Source of the DNA: Spirochaeta sp.
GTDB taxonomy: Bacteria > Spirochaetota > Spirochaetia > DSM-27196 > SLAA01
Reading direction: 5' to 3'
Assembly: GCA_020201015.1 (NCBI GenBank)
Contig: JAIVHN010000027.1
Coordinates: forward strand, 1 to 8,771
DNA length: 8,771 bases
Part shown: one piece after another, positions 5,382 through 8,771 of the stretch
Numbering within the stretch: position 1 is the stretch's first letter
How the letters are laid out: each line of letters opens with the position of its first letter
Program-made: the position numbers and the translations under genes
Notes under the pieces: model-generated
What the model was told of the DNA's origin: nothing
What the model saw: only the letters and a program-made list of their open reading frames with translations
The model's database searches: none

Positions 5382-7685
5382 CTACGCACCTTTTCGGGTT
5401 GCCCTGAAGGCCAATAGCATCAGACCTGAAAGCACCACATACATGCCTGCTCCAAGTCGTAGTACGGATGGGTAACCAAACTGCATTGCAATGATCATTG
5501 TGAGCACACCGCCAGCAATCGTGGTAAGGCTGTTTACGCCGATCATCCACGGGTACAAGGTTTTTTTTGTCTCTCGAAGAAGGAAAGGAAAGGGAATGCC
5601 CATGGGCAGAAATAACGGCATGGTAAACGCGAGTGTAAGAAGAATCTTTACCGGAACCGCGGCCGTTTCAAATGACAAAAGAACTGCGGATAAACCCACC
5701 TCGCTGGCCAGTGCCAGAGCAACAATGCCACCTGCGATAATCATGACAACCCGGCTCCGATGAATGCGCTCCGAAAGCAGGCTTCCAACTCCGCTTGAAA
5801 CGAGGATCGAGGCGAGTACTACCGAGAGGGCGAGTGTCTGATGCTGCCAAAACACAATAAACTTTTGCAGGATCCCGATCTCAATCAGCATGTAACCAAG
5901 GCCAATCGTACCAAAGGCGAAAAAAAGCAGTACGGGTGACAAGGTGATCTGCTCTTCGGTGTTCTTCCATCTCGGTAAGAAGAAGAGCGCACAAATAACT
6001 GTGATGAGTGCAAGCATAACAAGCCCTACGACTCGTAGTTCAATAGGAACTGTTTTGCTCATTTGATAGAAGAATGGCGCCTCATCGGTAATAGGGGCGA
6101 TATTTTCATCCGCGGCAGCCACGAACTCATTCAGGCTGAGGTCGCCACGTGATAGCGCGACTAGTCTGGGATGCAAACCCAACTCCACCGCGTCCATAGT
6201 GCTCATACCTGGGATAAAGTTGGTATTGCCTTGCACCGGTAGGTTGCGTAGCAGCGTCTCAAAATAGAGCCTTTCCTGCGCGGTGAAGGGTTGGTCTTTT
6301 AGAATCAATGTAGGATTGTTGCTTGGGCCAATTGAGATAAGTCGCTCGGTCGCTTCTGCAGGCGTGAGACCGTCATTAACAAAAGATTGTACCGCGTTGC
6401 TTACCAGTTTGAGAAGCTCATTGCGATAATGCGCAATGATGATCATTATGCCGTCGGGTTTTAAGACCTCACGATATTCGGAAAACGCATTGCTGGTAAA
6501 TAAGTAGTTTTCGGTGAGAGCATGATTACCAAAGTTGCGGACACTCTTGATAATTGGTAACCCCATAAGAACAAGATCGTACTGACGCTCACTTGTGCGC
6601 AGGAAGCTTCTCCCTTCCGTTAAATGAACATCTACTTGTGGGTGGTTGTTGTAAATCCCGCCGGTATACTCGGGCTGCTCGCGTACCAGTTCAATAAAAC
6701 CCGGGTTAATCTCCACTGCGTCAATGTGTTCAAACCCGGCGACCAACAGCGTCACGACATCTATTCCGCCGCCACTTCCAATCACTACCGCCGAGGAGCG
6801 ATTATAATCTTCCACGGCAAGGAGCGGAATCCCTCCCATATATTGAAACATGAGCGTTTGCGCCACCGATTGCGGCACCTGCCCATCTACCATGCGGACC
6901 AGTTTTGTGCCAGCGGCACCATCAATGAACATTGTTTTAAAGAAGGGGTTGTCGGTCTCTACGACATCAACACGACCAAATGCGGTCCAGCGATGTTCGG
7001 CAAGTCGCGGGTTCTCGGTCTCGTCTTCCAGCATCACCGTCATTTCTTTGAGCCAGGTCTCGGTGGGTAACATGCGTTGATCAAACGAAAGGAACAACGT
7101 AAGAATGGCAAGCGCTCCGACCCCGGCACTACTCAAGATGGCGCGGCGTTTATTGCCAAAAAGCACGAATACCAATATGCCGAGAGCTACCCCCATGAGA
7201 AGCCCCAAGACGACGAGGGTGGTTACTGCGCCGAACAGATTAAGTGACATAAAGGCAAGCAAGGAGCCGATGGAAGCTCCCAAAAGGTCGGCTGCATAGA
7301 GCTTTCCGGGTTGTATGCCGGACTCGCGGAACACAAAGACCTGCATAGCTCCAATAGAGACAAAGATGGCAAAGGTGGCCAGGAGCGAGAGCGGAAGGTT
7401 TGTTCCTATGGTATTTGTGGCAAAGAGGAAGAGCAGGAATAATACCGGAGCAAGGGGCATGATCCCCGCAACCCGAGACCTCTTCGTGTGCGGAACGAAA
7501 TACATAACTACGGCGCCCGCTCCAACTCCTGCCATGCTACAGGAAATGAGCACATACACGTAGCTCTGGACAAAAAGAAAGGAAAAGAGTCGGGTGAGTG
7601 ATACCTCAACCGCGAGGGCAGTAGCACTTAACAAAAAAAGCGCTGGTAAGGTGATCTTCGCACTATTGGTCATACCATTTGCCAT
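5382..7685 (-). CDS. Membrane-embedded spermidine-synthase-like / SAM-methyltransferase-fold protein
   Basis: This is an inner-membrane protein of 767 residues in three parts. The N-terminal membrane part (about 11-205) carries the conserved E27 and LYAADLLGASIGSL (129-142). The soluble Rossmann domain (about 230-545) has the SAM-type loop VIGSGGGIDV (301-310), the acidic strand end AVEINP (E325) and TDEAPFF (533-539). The C-terminal membrane part (about 552-762) has LGYMLIEIGILQKFI, MGIPFPFLLR and GVNSLTTIAGG. The overall plan matches the large membrane 'spermidine synthase' family of uncharacterised proteins. In true spermidine synthases the motif after YD carries a catalytic Asp; here the sequence is YDLVLMGLP, with G375 at that place, so polyamine synthesis is unlikely. 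The start at 7685 is supported by a promoter just upstream; the ATG at 7673 is an alternative. It is divergent from the dehydrogenase. Function is unknown. Confidence 0.87.
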   Translation of the reverse strand: MANGMTNSAKITLPALFLLSATALAVEVSLTRLFSFLFVQSYVYVLISCSMAGVGAGAVVMYFVPHTKRSRVAGIMPLAPVLFLLFLFATNTIGTNLPLSLLATFAIFVSIGAMQVFVFRESGIQPGKLYAADLLGASIGSLLAFMSLNLFGAVTTLVVLGLLMGVALGILVFVLFGNKRRAILSSAGVGALAILTLFLSFDQRMLPTETWLKEMTVMLEDETENPRLAEHRWTAFGRVDVVETDNPFFKTMFIDGAAGTKLVRMVDGQVPQSVAQTLMFQYMGGIPLLAVEDYNRSSAVVIGSGGGIDVVTLLVAGFEHIDAVEINPGFIELVREQPEYTGGIYNNHPQVDVHLTEGRSFLRTSERQYDLVLMGLPIIKSVRNFGNHALTENYLFTSNAFSEYREVLKPDGIMIIIAHYRNELLKLVSNAVQSFVNDGLTPAEATERLISIGPSNNPTLILKDQPFTAQERLYFETLLRNLPVQGNTNFIPGMSTMDAVELGLHPRLVALSRGDLSLNEFVAAADENIAPITDEAPFFYQMSKTVPIELRVVGLVMLALITVICALFFLPRWKNTEEQITLSPVLLFFAFGTIGLGYMLIEIGILQKFIVFWQHQTLALSVVLASILVSSGVGSLLSERIHRSRVVMIIAGGIVALALASEVGLSAVLLSFETAAVPVKILLTLAFTMPLFLPMGIPFPFLLRETKKTLYPWMIGVNSLTTIAGGVLTMIIAMQFGYPSVLRLGAGMYVVLSGLMLLAFRATRKGA

Positions 7686-7694
7686 AATATCTTT

Positions 7695-7723
7695 ACGATA
7701 TGGTCAGAAGCCCAGCCTGTCAA
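7695..7723 (-). promoter_or_regulatory. Promoter of the membrane spermidine-synthase-like gene
   Basis: On the minus strand a perfect TTGACA (7723-7718) is followed by a 17-bp spacer and TATCGT (7700-7695, 4 of 6 to consensus). The start point would be near 7688, leaving a leader of about 3 nt before the ATG at 7685, or about 15 nt if translation starts at the ATG at 7673. No ribosome site precedes either ATG. Confidence 0.5.
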
Positions 7724-7825
7724 CCAAAAACTCTGGTGGCAACGCCATGCGGGTCCAATGTGGGCAGATCGAGAACTCTTCGCTGCGGACAACCCCAACC
7801 CGTGCAAAATTTCTTGATTTTTTCT

Positions 7826-7854
7826 TTGACAGGAGAACGATGTCATGCTTCAAT
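7826..7854 (+). promoter_or_regulatory. Promoter of the short-chain dehydrogenase gene
   Basis: TTGACA (7826-7831) is followed by a 17-bp spacer and TTCAAT (7849-7854), which is preceded by TGC, giving an extended -10. The predicted start point is near 7861, leaving a leader of about 40 nt before the ATG at 7902. The -10 matches consensus at 4 of 6 positions, so this is moderate evidence. The rest of the 216-bp intergenic region shows only A/T-rich tracts. Confidence 0.5.
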
Positions 7855-7892
7855 AGTATAAAGGTTAGACCAAAAGACATTTTGATTTTAAA

Positions 7893-7896
7893 GAGG
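7893..7896 (+). promoter_or_regulatory. Ribosome site GAGG for the dehydrogenase
   Basis: GAGG lies 5 nt before the ATG at 7902. An in-frame GTG at 7896 would add two residues but overlaps this site, so the ATG is the better start. Confidence 0.7.
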
Positions 7897-7901
7897 TGAG
7901 T

Positions 7902-8696
7902 ATGAGTGATTTTAGAGACGTAACCGGAAAGGTTGCAATTGTGACCGGTGCAGCACGAGGAATAGGCAAAGGCATTGCCGAGACCCTCGCGGCCGAAGGC
8001 ATGAAGGTGGTAGTTGCCGACATCCTTGATCTGGTGCACGACACCGCTAAAGAGATTGCCACCAAGTACCCGGGTTCCGAGGCGTATGCGGTTCAACTAG
8101 ATGTTTCTGATGAACAGGCTGTTAAAGGCATGGTTGAAGGCGCGGTGGCCAAGTGGGGCAAGCTTGATGTTATGGCAAATAACGCAGGTATGCATATGCA
8201 TACCGGTAAAGTATGGGAGACCAAAGAAGAGCAGCTCGATCGCGTTCTGGCGGTGAACTTCAAAGGAATGTTCTTTGGCTGCAAGTATGCCGCACTACAG
8301 ATGGTCAAGCAGAAGAGCGGAAGCATCGTAAATACGGGCTCGTTCTTCGGCAAGGTTGGTCATCCGGACTCGGCCACGTACGGCGCATCCAAGGCAGCGG
8401 TTCATACTATGACCCAGGCCTTGGCAATGGAGCTTGCCGAGTACAACGTGAATGCAAACGCATTGTGTCCGGGGCTTGCAGCGTCCGAGATGCACTGGGG
8501 CTTTGTAGAGGCAGACGCCAAGAAGTACGGGATCACCTTTGACGAAATGAAGGAGCGCGAGCTCGACGAGATTCCTTTGCACCGTTACGGCTACGGGAAG
8601 GATCTTGCAGGCGCAATCATGTGGTTGGCTACACCGTCCGGCGAGTACATAACCGGGCAGCTAATAAACGTCAATGGTGGGTTGGATTTTACGTAA
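7902..8696 (+). CDS. Short-chain dehydrogenase/reductase (SDR), NAD-type
   Basis: This is a cytoplasmic oxidoreductase of 264 residues, the usual size for a classical SDR. It has the cofactor loop TGAARGIG (15-22), an acidic D40 at the end of the second strand (favouring NAD(H) over NADP(H)), the structural NNAG (93-96), and the catalytic set N119, S147, Y160 and K164 (YGASK). The C terminus ends GQLINVNGGLDFT, the standard SDR closing motif. The family covers polyol, sugar and hydroxy-acid dehydrogenases and 3-oxoacyl-ACP reductases. The active-site loop is not distinctive enough to name the substrate; a polyol or sugar-type dehydrogenase is a weak guess. It is the only plus-strand gene, is transcribed divergently from the membrane protein, and is followed by terminator-like hairpins. 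It appears monocistronic. Confidence 0.93.
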   Translation: MSDFRDVTGKVAIVTGAARGIGKGIAETLAAEGMKVVVADILDLVHDTAKEIATKYPGSEAYAVQLDVSDEQAVKGMVEGAVAKWGKLDVMANNAGMHMHTGKVWETKEEQLDRVLAVNFKGMFFGCKYAALQMVKQKSGSIVNTGSFFGKVGHPDSATYGASKAAVHTMTQALAMELAEYNVNANALCPGLAASEMHWGFVEADAKKYGITFDEMKERELDEIPLHRYGYGKDLAGAIMWLATPSGEYITGQLINVNGGLDFT

Positions 8697-8705
8697 AGAG
8701 GCTGG

Positions 8706-8733
8706 TTCCAACTGGGCTGAAAGTTGGGTTTTG
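8706..8733 (+). terminator. Possible rho-independent terminator after the dehydrogenase
   Basis: CCAACT (8708-8713) and AGTTGG (8722-8727) can pair around an 8-nt loop, followed by a short T-rich run (GTTTTGTG). The position, 11 bp after the stop codon, fits a terminator. The stem is short and the T-run modest. Confidence 0.5.
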
Positions 8734-8734
8734 T

Positions 8735-8763
8735 GTTGGTCGCGGCCGTTGGTCGCGACCAAC
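8735..8763. terminator. Strong GC-rich hairpin / palindrome, possible terminator
   Basis: GTTGGTCGCG (8735-8744) pairs perfectly with CGCGACCAAC (8754-8763) across a 9-nt loop. A second GTTGGTCGCG (8748-8757) overlaps, making 8748-8763 a 16-bp perfect palindrome that competes for the same right arm. CGTTTCTC follows, a weak T-tract. It may be a bidirectional terminator or part of a larger repeat cut by the window edge. Confidence 0.55.
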
Positions 8764-8771
8764 CGTTTCTC

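Noticed and set aside
5561..5568. A8 run on the coding strand of the membrane protein as a programmed frameshift site
   Set aside because: The run encodes Thr-Lys-Lys-Thr in a frame that is conserved and open on both sides. No alternative-frame product or stimulatory structure is visible.
6624..7070. 148-residue plus-strand open frame
   Set aside because: It lies wholly antisense to the membrane spermidine-synthase-like gene, has no ribosome site and shows no recognisable motif.
7704..8096. 130-residue minus-strand open frame crossing the intergenic region
   Set aside because: It overlaps the dehydrogenase start, both promoters and the leader, and has no motif. The dehydrogenase on the other strand is unambiguous.

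Overview
The window reads as ordinary chromosomal DNA of a Gram-negative, probably free-living bacterium. A Bpt-type leucyl-tRNA-protein transferase, a TPR protein with a SpoIID/LytB domain and a large membrane-embedded spermidine-synthase-like protein are a mix seen in spirochaetes and deltaproteobacterial-type lineages. Spirochaetota is my best guess, at low confidence. There are no tRNA or rRNA genes, insertion sequences, phage genes or CRISPR arrays, and no gene-free stretch longer than about 220 bases.

Layout, right to left for the minus-strand genes. A short-chain dehydrogenase (plus strand, 7902-8696) is divergent from a 767-residue membrane protein with a central methyltransferase/spermidine-synthase fold (minus, 7685-5382). 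After a 141-bp regulatory gap comes a minus-strand run of five genes: a FadR-type GntR regulator (5240-4488), an EamA transporter overlapping it by 8 bp (4495-3557), an inositol-monophosphatase-family enzyme (3495-2617), the aminoacyl-tRNA-protein transferase Bpt (2611-1931), and the TPR-SpoIID protein (1896 to about 104). The gntR gene has the best promoter in the window (TTGACA-17-TGTAAT). Just downstream of it lies a cluster of CTGGT/ACC half-sites spaced 10 bp apart inside an 8-bp inverted repeat, which looks like an autoregulatory operator. The regulator and transporter appear to form one unit. The phosphatase, Bpt and SpoIID genes look like housekeeping passengers on the same strand, possibly with an extra promoter before the phosphatase.

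The left edge is unreliable. Bases 1-103 are a perfect inverted copy of bases 972-1074, which lie inside the SpoIID gene. This looks like an amplification or assembly fold-back chimera. The SpoIID gene is therefore truncated at about base 104, and its last 20 apparent residues are artefactual.

I found no convincing new multi-gene system. The points most worth following are the phased operator cluster, the membrane spermidine-synthase-like protein that lacks the catalytic aspartate, possible leaderless promoters, and the terminal fold-back.
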